NCBI GenBank assembly: GCA_036404255.1
Contig: DASWOP010000291.1
Span: forward strand, 1-19,182
Source: JARLFX01 sp036404255
GTDB lineage: Bacteria > Acidobacteriota > Terriglobia > Terriglobales > Acidobacteriaceae
Length of the DNA stretch: 19,182 bases
Reading direction: 5' to 3'
Part shown: in pieces, positions 1 through 6,859 of the stretch
Numbering within the stretch: the first letter of the stretch is position 1
Layout of the letters: each line of letters begins with the position of its first letter
Notes under the pieces: generated by a model
The model's input: the letters and a program-made list of their open reading frames with translations, nothing else
What the model was told of the DNA's origin: nothing
The model's database searches: none
Translations under genes and position numbers: made by a program

Positions 1-147
1 CATGGCCTGCAGCTGTCACAGTTTATCAGCGTGCCGCAGGACCCCAAACACAAAGGCGAATACTACCTGCGCATCGCCGTGCACGATGTAACCGGTGACC
101 GCGTCGGTGCCATTGAGATTCCGGTCGCCGCCGTGCATGAAAAATAA
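1..147 (+). CDS. C-terminal end of a probable VWA-domain-type protein (5' truncated)
   Basis: An open frame runs from the first base of the window to a TAA at 145-147, giving the last 48 residues of a protein whose beginning lies outside. The visible part contains GEYYLRIAVHDVTGDRVGAIEIPV, here read as beta-strand-rich text with the pattern 'YYLRIAVHD..GDRVGAIEIPV' near the end. I recall this kind of ending from acidobacterial secreted VWA-domain proteins, where a final strand pair follows the VWA fold. The assignment is from recalled similarity only; no MIDAS motif or signal peptide is visible because the N-terminus is missing. Reading frame, codon use and a clean stop support a real gene end. 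The downstream 431 bases hold no strong gene. Confidence 0.6.
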   Translation, partial: HGLQLSQFISVPQDPKHKGEYYLRIAVHDVTGDRVGAIEIPVAAVHEK

Positions 148-188
148 GGAATTGTGTTTGGCAAACCCTGCGTAGTACTTCGTCCAAC

Positions 189-371
189 TCACTCGATATC
201 TCCCCAGAGTGAGTCGTACGCGTACCAACAAAAATACTGAACAGAAACCACCAGGTCTCGGTTCGAGTTCTGCTCGCGGAACCATACACTCATCACTTCC
301 AGTAACTCCCTCCAAATGCACTCTCTTTGAACTTCGCTACTCTGAAACGCAAGCCGAGTTTCTCGTTTCAT
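189..371 (-). CDS. Possible small hypothetical protein (60 aa)
   Basis: A minus-strand ORF starts at an ATG at 371 and ends at a TGA at 189-191. It has a good ribosome-binding site, GAGGG seven bases before the ATG, which is the main reason to take it seriously. An in-frame ATG further upstream (434) has no such site. The protein begins MKRETRLAFQ and is rich in aromatic residues towards its end (SVQYFCWYAYDSLW). I recognise no family, signal peptide or membrane segment. It could be chance or the remnant of a decayed gene. Confidence 0.22.
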   Translation of the reverse strand: MKRETRLAFQSSEVQRECIWRELLEVMSVWFREQNSNRDLVVSVQYFCWYAYDSLWGDIE

Positions 372-470
372 AGAGTAACCCTCTAATTGGTTACAACATC
401 CTCCCCTCCATGTAGTTCGAATATCCCTCTTCATAAATGAAATTTATTTGTGGATAACGTGAAATATGCT

Positions 471-515
471 TTGACCCGATGAAGTTTTAAAGATAGAGTC
501 CGGCTACTACGTAGT
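471..515 (+). promoter_or_regulatory. Candidate sigma-70-type promoter with palindrome at the start site
   Basis: TTGACC (471-476) and TAGAGT (494-499) are separated by exactly 17 bases and match the -35 and -10 consensus at 5/6 and 4/6 positions. The expected start of transcription falls around 506, at the left edge of the perfect 10-bp palindrome ACTACGTAGT (506-515). The palindrome could be an operator for a dimeric regulator. The unit would drive the two genes at 579-2641 with a leader of about 70 bases. Confidence 0.35.
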
Positions 516-578
516 TATTCAGGCCCTGCGGGAGAGCTGGATAGCGCTCTGACCGCGACGGCCATCTGGGAGGGCTTT

Positions 579-920
579 ATGGCTTTAATCCTGCAACAAA
601 ATGGCTATTCAGGATGGTCAGGCGCGGTGGATAGCACTGTGGTCCTACAGGCTCGGGTGAAGGGCAACACTGAGCTAGTGGCGGTTCTATACAACGGGCA
701 GACGATCACACCAACCGTAGTAACGGCAGATGCAGTTTGGTCTGTACAGTTCAAGATCGCCGCAGGCACACACCGAATCTTTTTTACTTTTGCGAGTGCA
801 TCGCCCAACGAAATCAACATTGTAGAAGTGGATGCAGCGGGGGGTGCAGCCGAACAGGAGATTGCAGGAGCGGCCCAGGCTGTTTCTCCGACATTTTCGC
901 CGATGATCAAGGGGGTTTGA
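579..920 (+). CDS. Hypothetical small beta-rich protein
   Basis: The gene encodes 113 residues from an ATG preceded by a strong Shine-Dalgarno (GGGAGG, five bases before the ATG). There is no signal peptide or membrane segment, so the product is probably cytoplasmic unless it is exported by another route. Residues 20-75 alternate hydrophobic and polar positions (STVVLQARV, ELVAVLYNG, WSVQFKIA, HRIFFTFA), which suggests a small beta-sandwich. An alanine-rich linker and the tail SPTFSPMIKGV follow. I recognise no family. Its TGA shares one base with the ATG of the next gene (918-922, TGATG), so the two are almost certainly translationally coupled and may act together. Codon use is less GC-biased than in the genes to the right. 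Confidence 0.7.
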   Translation: MALILQQNGYSGWSGAVDSTVVLQARVKGNTELVAVLYNGQTITPTVVTADAVWSVQFKIAAGTHRIFFTFASASPNEINIVEVDAAGGAAEQEIAGAAQAVSPTFSPMIKGV

Positions 921-2641
921 TGATGACTCTACAATCCCGTCTGTTCGTTCCTGTCCTTCTACTTGCCGTTGCATCCTTCGCGCAGGCTCAGGATGCGAAA
1001 CCAGTTCCCTGCCTACAGCGATTTACCAGCGATCATGACTATTGCGACGCGCTTAATGAGTATTACAACGCGGCACAAGCGCTGGCCGCGCTGGCTCCTG
1101 GCACACCGCAACCCCAGGACACCGTCGACAAGAAAAGCCGTAGCCTTGGGACACTTACGGACCCTGGCAACCGCTCGGGCTCATTCGTTTCAGTATTCGG
1201 CCCCACAATACAGGAGGCAGTAGATCAGCTTGGATCAGAAGCAGCCAAAAGTATGGCCGATGCGGCGCAGCTATGGGACCAGAACCGATTGGACCGCGAC
1301 GGTAGCCCCTCCGCTAGCAGCGATGCAAGCCTGGATCTGGTGTCGCGCCCAGGGGTCTCTGAGTTTCTCTCGGCGGCCATCGGTGCGGGCGTGTTCTCAC
1401 AGAACACTGCAGGCAATGTAGGAACAATCCACGTCAATGTGGGTGGCTTGAAGAGCTATCTGCAGACAGGAAGCGTCCTGGCTACAGAGCCCACGAGCGC
1501 AGATCTCATCGATCCAAAGAAGCCTGCGAATAGCAAGAACATGAAGAAGGGCCTGGGCTTCGACTTGCGTAACCTTGACCTGACTGTTTCGTTTGACATG
1601 AACAGCACTACAGATTCAGCCACGACAGTGACAACCGCTCCTGCGAATTCCACTACACCTGCTCTGCCGAGCGTCTTTCTACCATCCAGCAAGAGCCGCT
1701 GGTCAGGCATGACGGCACGGTATGCGGTAACGGCCCCATTCGATCCGAACTCGAAGGCGTTTCGCGCAGCATGGCTGAAGTCTTTTAATGCGCATAAGGA
1801 TGCCTTGACCGGTTCAGGTGACGTATTGAACGCTGCGTTCGAGAAGATCCATGCGGGCGGCGAGACGAGTGCAGAAACGGCGCTGCAGACCCAGTATGGC
1901 GACATGTTCCAGGCTGACGCGGCCAAAAGTCGCCCTGATCTTCTGGCGCAACACTTCGAGGCATACTGTGAGGCCCTGCTGACCCTTTTACAGGCGGAGT
2001 ACCCTGATTTTGCCAAAGATGTGAGTACCGCACGGCTCGCCTCCAGCGCTTATTCACAAATAGTCCATACAACCGTGACCGATGCAGCGAACGATGCCAA
2101 TGGAGGTATTCCGTTCCTGGTGGAATACGACTTCAACCAGCCGCTGGACCAACCCCCCACACATACAGCGCGGTTCGTGCTGTCCAAACAGGCTGGCCTG
2201 GCACTCTATACCGCCAATGTTGCGGCGACGATCTATCATGGCGCTTTGCCTGCGGGCGCGGCGTATGGCCGGTTCCGTGACACGCAGGCCTCTTTTGAAG
2301 TGGCCCGTGGCTTCGGCCCGAATAATGCAGCGATCATTTCCGGAGCGATCTACTACCAATACCAAATGGATCCAACAGTGCTGAATATCGATGCAGGCAA
2401 TCTTGCCCCAGGCACATCGATCACGCTGCCTTCAAATGCGCAGGTACTGCTGGGAACGGCGGGCAACACTGTGATCGGCCAGATCAAAACAACAATCAAC
2501 CTGAAGTCAGGATTGAAGATCCCGCTGGCCTTCAAGTGGGCTAATCGAACGGAGCTGCTGGATTCGACAGATACCGTGGGACAGATCGGCATCACGTACG
2601 ATTTTTCATCGTTCTCAAGTCTGCTGAAGAAGAGCAACTAG
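920..2641 (+). CDS. Hypothetical secreted protein, possible outer-membrane beta-barrel C-terminus
   Basis: The protein has 573 residues, or 572 if the second of two adjacent ATGs (923) is used. Either start has a purine-rich site (AAGGGGG) just upstream. The frame stays open upstream to 737, but only the 920/923 start exposes a signal peptide: MMTLQSRLF, then a hydrophobic core VPVLLLAVASFA, with likely cleavage after AQA at residue 23. Two cysteines (31 and 42) follow early in the mature protein. The middle (about 280-400) is helical and polar. The last about 170 residues alternate like amphipathic strands (FLVEYDF, TARFVLS, ASFEVARGF, AIYYQYQM, VGQIGITYDF), as in outer-membrane barrels, though the chain ends KKSN rather than in an aromatic residue. 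I recognise no family. It is coupled to the small gene before it. Export is well supported; the barrel is inference. Confidence 0.75.
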   Translation: MMTLQSRLFVPVLLLAVASFAQAQDAKPVPCLQRFTSDHDYCDALNEYYNAAQALAALAPGTPQPQDTVDKKSRSLGTLTDPGNRSGSFVSVFGPTIQEAVDQLGSEAAKSMADAAQLWDQNRLDRDGSPSASSDASLDLVSRPGVSEFLSAAIGAGVFSQNTAGNVGTIHVNVGGLKSYLQTGSVLATEPTSADLIDPKKPANSKNMKKGLGFDLRNLDLTVSFDMNSTTDSATTVTTAPANSTTPALPSVFLPSSKSRWSGMTARYAVTAPFDPNSKAFRAAWLKSFNAHKDALTGSGDVLNAAFEKIHAGGETSAETALQTQYGDMFQADAAKSRPDLLAQHFEAYCEALLTLLQAEYPDFAKDVSTARLASSAYSQIVHTTVTDAANDANGGIPFLVEYDFNQPLDQPPTHTARFVLSKQAGLALYTANVAATIYHGALPAGAAYGRFRDTQASFEVARGFGPNNAAIISGAIYYQYQMDPTVLNIDAGNLAPGTSITLPSNAQVLLGTAGNTVIGQIKTTINLKSGLKIPLAFKWANRTELLDSTDTVGQIGITYDFSSFSSLLKKSN

Positions 2642-2669
2642 AGACCGGCTATCCTGCCGGTAGCTCGCA

Positions 2670-3614
2670 TCAGTCCGGCTTCGCTGCGACCTCAAGAGCG
2701 CCTCGGTCCCAGTGTGCACAGTTTGCCGCGGCGTCGTACGTACTCTGCAAAAACTGTAGCAGCGCTTCATCGGGATCTGAGGACTGGCGCATAGCCTCAT
2801 AGGGCAGCACGAACTCTCCCATCGCTGTATCGAAAGCCGCTTCTGTTGGCACGATTGCATACTGCGCATAGCCGGGCGGCTCCGGATAGGCATAGCTGTA
2901 GAAGAATGGCTCAATGCCGGGCGCCCCCGGCCAGAATCCGCAACTGCTCACCTCATGCGAATAGGCATCGCGCGTCACATGATCGGCCAGTCCGGGCATG
3001 CTTGGATGTTCAGGAGCAGTACGCCCGGAAAAACGCGTACACGCCAGATCGAGCGCTCCCCAGAAGAGATGGACAGGGCTCACCTTCCCGGTGAAGCGCG
3101 CGCGAAAGATGGTGAACACCCGCTCGGCCTGCAGCAGAACCTGCCAGAATCGCTGCGCATATTCAGGGTCATAATCCTTGTGCGTAACATCCTGCTCAAA
3201 CGGAATCGGCTGTGCCACCTCAACCGGCACTGGCCAGATGCGCACCGGAGCACCGAACTCATCCAGCGCGGCCATCAGTTGCCGATAAAACGCAGCTACC
3301 GTCATCGGTTTCAGCGGAATACTTCTGCGCCCACCATCGCTGGTTTGCACCAGTAGAATATGCTCGACGAAATCAAAGTCGATCTGCAGTGTGCGATTGC
3401 CATACGGCATCGGCGCCGTGGTGATGCCGCGAACGGTTGGATACAGCGTCACGTTCCAGGTATGGTTGATCGCCGGCACAAGCCCGAGCCGGACTTTACC
3501 TACAATCTGCATCCAGAGCTGCAGCGTCGCGCATGTATCGGCCCACGCGCCCTGCGGCAGGGCCGGCCATACGTTGGAGAGACTTGTTGGTGTATCGCGT
3601 CGAGTCGGTGGCAT
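2670..3614 (-). CDS. DUF5996 family protein
   Basis: The product has 314 residues. The pattern 'WPALP..W.DTCATLQLWMQIVGKVRLGL....NHTWNVTLY.T.RG.TT.P.PYG' at residues 16-75 is the signature, as I recall it, of the DUF5996 family, whose biochemical role is unknown. The family is usually cytoplasmic and about 300 residues long, matching this length. I chose the ATG at 3614 because GAGGAG lies four bases upstream and the family begins near here. The frame extends upstream to 3707, but that 31-residue addition has no ribosome-binding site and does not look like family sequence. The C-terminal half carries many aromatic residues (FFYSYAYPEPPGYAQY). The gene is 58 bases upstream of nothing else on its strand except the end of this block; it lies downstream of the deacetylase gene and might be co-transcribed with it. 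Confidence 0.85.
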   Translation of the reverse strand: MPPTRRDTPTSLSNVWPALPQGAWADTCATLQLWMQIVGKVRLGLVPAINHTWNVTLYPTVRGITTAPMPYGNRTLQIDFDFVEHILLVQTSDGGRRSIPLKPMTVAAFYRQLMAALDEFGAPVRIWPVPVEVAQPIPFEQDVTHKDYDPEYAQRFWQVLLQAERVFTIFRARFTGKVSPVHLFWGALDLACTRFSGRTAPEHPSMPGLADHVTRDAYSHEVSSCGFWPGAPGIEPFFYSYAYPEPPGYAQYAIVPTEAAFDTAMGEFVLPYEAMRQSSDPDEALLQFLQSTYDAAANCAHWDRGALEVAAKPD

Positions 3615-3672
3615 GGCGCTCCTCGCAGCTTCATCATAACCGCAATATCTCTGAAACGCGGCCAGCCTCAGC

Positions 3673-4596
3673 CTACTTACAGATGGTTTGCAGAGACGCG
3701 GGAGCATGCGGACGCGCAGGCGGCTGCATTTGCCGTACCCACATGGCGCCTTCCAGGTTGTCCGGCCCAGGCGGCAATGCGAGATCTGTATCTTCGCGGT
3801 AGAACTCGTCCTTCTCCGCCTGGTTGAGTGTAATGAAAGTAAAGCCGCGGCTGCGGTACAGTTCCAGCAAACGCGGCAGCATGCGCGCGTCGAATGCGCC
3901 GATATGCATCAGCAGTACATACGGGATATCGCGTCCGTACAGTGTCTTTGACAGCCCGCGATAGTAGTCGATACTGCTGGCCGCAGCTGCCAGATAGCTG
4001 CTCTCAAGCTGAGTGATCGCAGCCGTATCGCCCTTGGCGCTGCAACGCGCATACGGCTCATTCCAGGCATAGTCCTCAAAGCTCATGGTAACGCCGGCAA
4101 TCCGGTAGCCCTGCTGCAAAAGAAATGCTCTCACACCCGCGCGTTTCTCCTGCGTGTCGCCCTCTGACAGATACGGAAAGCGCAACCAGCGCCAATCGTC
4201 CTTACCCATCGCCTTACGGAGCACGCTTTGATTCTGCAGCACATTGCTTTCAAACTCTTCCAGCGAGTTTTTATTCAGATCCATGTGCGACCAGCTATGG
4301 TCGCCAAGCGGATTGCCGGCGGCACGCCACGCATCCAGCACTTCAATAAGCTGAGGCTGTCTTTGGAGATGGACTCCGTTCACAAATCCATACACCGGAG
4401 GCATATTCGCAGCCTTCAGCGTCTGCAGCACACTAGCGGCCACCTGCATGCGTGTCTCCCCTGAAGGCAGCGCACTATGCACCGGCAGATCATCGAACGT
4501 AATCGCAACTTGCTGCGCACGAGCCATTACAGGCAACAGAACCCCAGCAACAAGTGCAAGCACCAGCCGGCTGGAAATAACTCGAGTCTTCTTCAT
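3673..4596 (-). CDS. Secreted polysaccharide deacetylase (NodB-type, CE4 family)
   Basis: The 307-residue product is likely to remove acetyl groups from a polysaccharide such as peptidoglycan or chitin oligomers outside the cytoplasm. A signal peptide (MKKTR, hydrophobic LVLALVAGVLLPVM, cleavage after ARA at 27) is clear. CE4 motifs are visible: ITFDD (Asp35, Asp36), HSWSH (His100, His104, metal ligands), RWLRFPY (about 136-142) and LLMHIG (His231). Substrate cannot be told from sequence. I chose the ATG at 4596 because GAGG lies nine bases upstream and MKK fits a signal peptide; a GTG at 4611 is possible. The tail after residue 260 is proline-rich. The gene follows bfr on the same strand across a 146-base gap and precedes the DUF5996 gene by 58 bases. 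Confidence 0.85.
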   Translation of the reverse strand: MKKTRVISSRLVLALVAGVLLPVMARAQQVAITFDDLPVHSALPSGETRMQVAASVLQTLKAANMPPVYGFVNGVHLQRQPQLIEVLDAWRAAGNPLGDHSWSHMDLNKNSLEEFESNVLQNQSVLRKAMGKDDWRWLRFPYLSEGDTQEKRAGVRAFLLQQGYRIAGVTMSFEDYAWNEPYARCSAKGDTAAITQLESSYLAAAASSIDYYRGLSKTLYGRDIPYVLLMHIGAFDARMLPRLLELYRSRGFTFITLNQAEKDEFYREDTDLALPPGPDNLEGAMWVRQMQPPARPHAPASLQTICK

Positions 4597-4665
4597 TGAT
4601 ATTTTCCTCACTCCACTATTTCACGTGCAGCAGTGAAAGAACGAATGGAGAGAGATGCATCCGCA

Positions 4666-4728
4666 AAGAACCCGGCCCCACCGCTACAGCGTAACGGCAG
4701 AGCATCTATTGTTGTCCAAAGGGTTCTT
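4666..4728. repeat. Spaced 8-bp inverted repeat in the bfr-deacetylase gap
   Basis: AAGAACCC (4666-4673) and GGGTTCTT (4721-4728) are perfect inverted copies 47 bases apart, between the end of bfr and the deacetylase start. The arms could close a long hairpin in the read-through transcript or be two half-sites of an operator. The loop is long and arms of this length can arise by chance, so the weight is low. Confidence 0.2.
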
Positions 4729-4742
4729 GAATTGACTCGACC

Positions 4743-5222
4743 CTATTTTTCCTGCTCTTTAATCTGTTGTGACAGATACCGCTCGTAGCCCAGCTCTTTG
4801 ATCTGGTGGAGTTGGGCTTCGAGCCAATCCACATGGCCTTCTTCGTCATGGAGCATCTTCGCGAAGAGATCTCGGGACGCGTTATCCCCCGCTTCCTGGC
4901 AGATCACAATGGCCTTGTTGTAAGCGGCCACCGCTCCAGTCTCCAACTGAAGCTGGCTCTCCAGTTGCTGCTTCACGTTCTGCCCTACCTCGAGCTTCAT
5001 CGGCTCAGTCAGGTTCGGCGTAGCGTCAAGAAACAGAATGCGCTCAATCAGACCTTCGGCATGCAGCATCTCGTCAATCGATTGCTTTTTGACTAACTTG
5101 CTGAGGCGGCTGTACTTCCAGTTTTCCAGCATCTCTGCGTGGAGAAAGTATTGGTTGATCGCCAGCAGTTCATCTCGCAAGGCGGCATTCAGTTCAGCGA
5201 TGACCTTAGGATTACCCTTCAT
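4743..5222 (-). CDS. bfr: Bacterioferritin
   Basis: Bacterioferritin stores iron as a 24-subunit shell, oxidising Fe(II) at a di-iron ferroxidase centre in each subunit; haem sits between subunit pairs. The 159 residues match the usual family length. All key residues sit at their canonical numbers: Glu18, Glu51, His54, Glu94, Glu127 and His130 for the ferroxidase site and Met52 for haem. The N-terminus MKGNPKVI fixes the start, yet no Shine-Dalgarno precedes it; instead a promoter lies so close (see 5223-5259) that the mRNA may be leaderless. The gene is single, divergent from pncB. No bacterioferritin-associated ferredoxin is seen next to it. Confidence 0.96.
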   Translation of the reverse strand: MKGNPKVIAELNAALRDELLAINQYFLHAEMLENWKYSRLSKLVKKQSIDEMLHAEGLIERILFLDATPNLTEPMKLEVGQNVKQQLESQLQLETGAVAAYNKAIVICQEAGDNASRDLFAKMLHDEEGHVDWLEAQLHQIKELGYERYLSQQIKEQEK

Positions 5223-5259
5223 ATGTTCTGATAGTAGTAAGCCTAAATCTCTCCGTCAA
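5223..5259 (-). promoter_or_regulatory. Promoter of bfr, probably giving a leaderless mRNA
   Basis: On the minus strand TTGACG (5259-5254, 5/6 to consensus) is followed after exactly 17 bases by TACTAT (5236-5231, 4/6). Only eight bases separate the -10 hexamer from the ATG of bfr at 5222. The usual distance from -10 to start of transcription then puts +1 within a base or two of the ATG. There is no ribosome-binding site in these eight bases, which agrees with leaderless initiation. Confidence 0.55.
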
Positions 5260-5351
5260 GAAGTAAATCCACACTCAGCATGGCCTCGTGGATGCCTGTC
5301 TCCAGCCGCCGGCCGCATGCGAACCGGCCCGTACAGTAATCTAATGGCACT

Positions 5352-6737
5352 GTGATTATTAACCTCGCCCGCCGCGCGCACAACCACAACTGGGAACTCG
5401 ATCCCATCACTCGTTCCCTGCTCGATACCGACTTCTACAAGCTGCTCATGCTGCAGTTTATCTGGAAACACTTCCGCACGACGCGCGCCTCCTTCTCTCT
5501 GGTCAACCGCTCGCCGCACATGCGCCTGGCCGAGATGATCGATGTCGAGCAACTCCGCGAGCAACTCGAGCAAACCAAGCGTCTCAAGTTCCGCAGATCC
5601 GAACTGATCTGGCTCGCCGGCAACACCTTCTTCGGCCGCCGTGGCATCTTTGAGCCTGACTTCCTCGAATGGCTGGAGAACGGCTTTCAGCTCTCCGAAT
5701 TCGACCTCTCCGTGCACGATGGCCAGTTCTCCCTCACCTTTCGCGGCCCGTGGATCGACACCACCATGTGGGAGATCTACGCGCTCTCCATCCTCAGCGA
5801 ACTCAAGACGCGCCAGGCCCTGCGCAACCTCACCGAATTCGAACTGGACATTCTCTACGCGCGCGCCAAGACCAAGCTCTGGGGCAAGATGGATCAGCTT
5901 CGCGATGTGCCCAAACTACGCGTCAGCGACTTCGGCACCCGTCGTCGCCACAGCTTTCTCTGGCAGGAGTACGTCGTGAAAGCGATGAGCGATGTGTTGG
6001 GCCCTACTTTCAGCGGCACCTCCAACTGCTACCTCGCCTACAAGCACGATCTCGAAGCCATCGGCACCAACGCGCACGAACTACCCATGGCGCTGGCCGC
6101 AATGGCCACAACCGACGAAGAGTTGAAGTCGTCTCAGTACCGCCTGCTCGATCTCTGGCAGCAGACCTACCAGGGCGAACTCCTCATCCTGCTGCCAGAC
6201 ACCTACGGCACCACGCAGTTTCTCCGCGATGCACCTGCATGGGTAGCAGACTGGACCGGCCAGCGCGTCGACAGCAAAGACCCTTACGTTGCGGGCGATG
6301 AGTACATCGCATGGCTGCGGCAGCGCGGCCACGATCCCCGTCAGAAGCTGCTCATCGCCTCCGACTCACTCGACGTGGAGAACATTCTCGGCCTGCATGC
6401 ATACTTTGCCGGCAAACCCCTCAACGGTTCCAAGCCCGCGGACTTCCACCGCGCCAGCGACTTCCTCGACGAGAACAAGTGGACGCCCGAGCGCCGCATC
6501 CGCTTCAGCGCCGGGTGGGGCACATTGCTCACCAATGACTTCCGCAACTGTAATCCGAAGCAGGGTCTCAGCTTCGATCCCGTCAGTCTCGTCTGCAAAC
6601 TGAACGAAGCGGATGGTCACGCAGCCGTCAAACTCTCTGACAACTACAGCAAGGCCCTCGGAGCACCGGACGACGTCGCTCGCTACCGCCGTGTCTTCGG
6701 CACAGAAGGCATGACGAACGTGCCGCAGATCGTCTAG
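5352..6737 (+). CDS. pncB: Nicotinate phosphoribosyltransferase
   Basis: PncB joins nicotinate to PRPP, with ATP hydrolysis, to give nicotinate mononucleotide in the NAD salvage pathway in the cytoplasm. The 461-residue product shows SLLDTDFYKLLM near residue 23, the GTSNCYLA loop (222-229), IGTNAHELPM with His242 at the place of the phosphorylated histidine, and the PRPP-side segment RVDSKDP...ASDSLDVENI followed by GWGTLLTNDF. It is longer than the about 400 residues of the E. coli enzyme. The GTG at 5352 is the only plausible start: an in-frame stop lies at 5337-5339 and conserved sequence begins soon after. No Shine-Dalgarno is visible. A three-codon ORF (ATG 5344 to TGA 5355) ends inside the start codon, which may matter for initiation. 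It is divergent from bfr and ends before a convergent reductase. Confidence 0.92.
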   Translation: MIINLARRAHNHNWELDPITRSLLDTDFYKLLMLQFIWKHFRTTRASFSLVNRSPHMRLAEMIDVEQLREQLEQTKRLKFRRSELIWLAGNTFFGRRGIFEPDFLEWLENGFQLSEFDLSVHDGQFSLTFRGPWIDTTMWEIYALSILSELKTRQALRNLTEFELDILYARAKTKLWGKMDQLRDVPKLRVSDFGTRRRHSFLWQEYVVKAMSDVLGPTFSGTSNCYLAYKHDLEAIGTNAHELPMALAAMATTDEELKSSQYRLLDLWQQTYQGELLILLPDTYGTTQFLRDAPAWVADWTGQRVDSKDPYVAGDEYIAWLRQRGHDPRQKLLIASDSLDVENILGLHAYFAGKPLNGSKPADFHRASDFLDENKWTPERRIRFSAGWGTLLTNDFRNCNPKQGLSFDPVSLVCKLNEADGHAAVKLSDNYSKALGAPDDVARYRRVFGTEGMTNVPQIV

Positions 6738-6769
6738 CGCAAATTTTCTATTAGAGCTATCCCTTTTAT

Positions 6770-6806
6770 TTGTCATTCCGAAGCGCAGCGCGCGGAATCT
6801 GCTTTT
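6770..6806 (+). repeat. Dispersed intergenic repeat, GTCATTC...GAATCTGC family, copy 1
   Basis: The segment begins TTGTCATTCCGAAGCGCAGC and ends CGGAATCTGCTTTT. Two more copies lie at 13857-13890 and 19026-19054, with the shared skeleton TGTCAT-C-GAG-GC-GCGAAGAATCT. All are in gaps between genes. This copy sits between the convergent ends of pncB and the aldo/keto reductase. Confidence 0.7.
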
Positions 6807-6859
6807 AAGTGGCGCCACAACCATTCCATCCATAGCAAGAATGCTCTAACGTTTCCCGC

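Larger units (their letters stand above)
148..578. other. AT-richer intergenic stretch
   Basis: This interval is visibly richer in A and T than the genes to the right. I see no recognisable gene, RNA or mobile element in it. It holds a possible 60-codon minus-strand ORF (189-371) and, at its right end, a promoter candidate followed by a 10-bp palindrome (471-515) and the ribosome-binding site of the gene at 579. It may be remains of decayed or foreign DNA; this is inference. Confidence 0.5.

Noticed and set aside
737..919. Longer N-terminus for the exported protein
   Set aside because: It overlaps the small upstream gene in another frame and would bury the signal peptide inside the protein.
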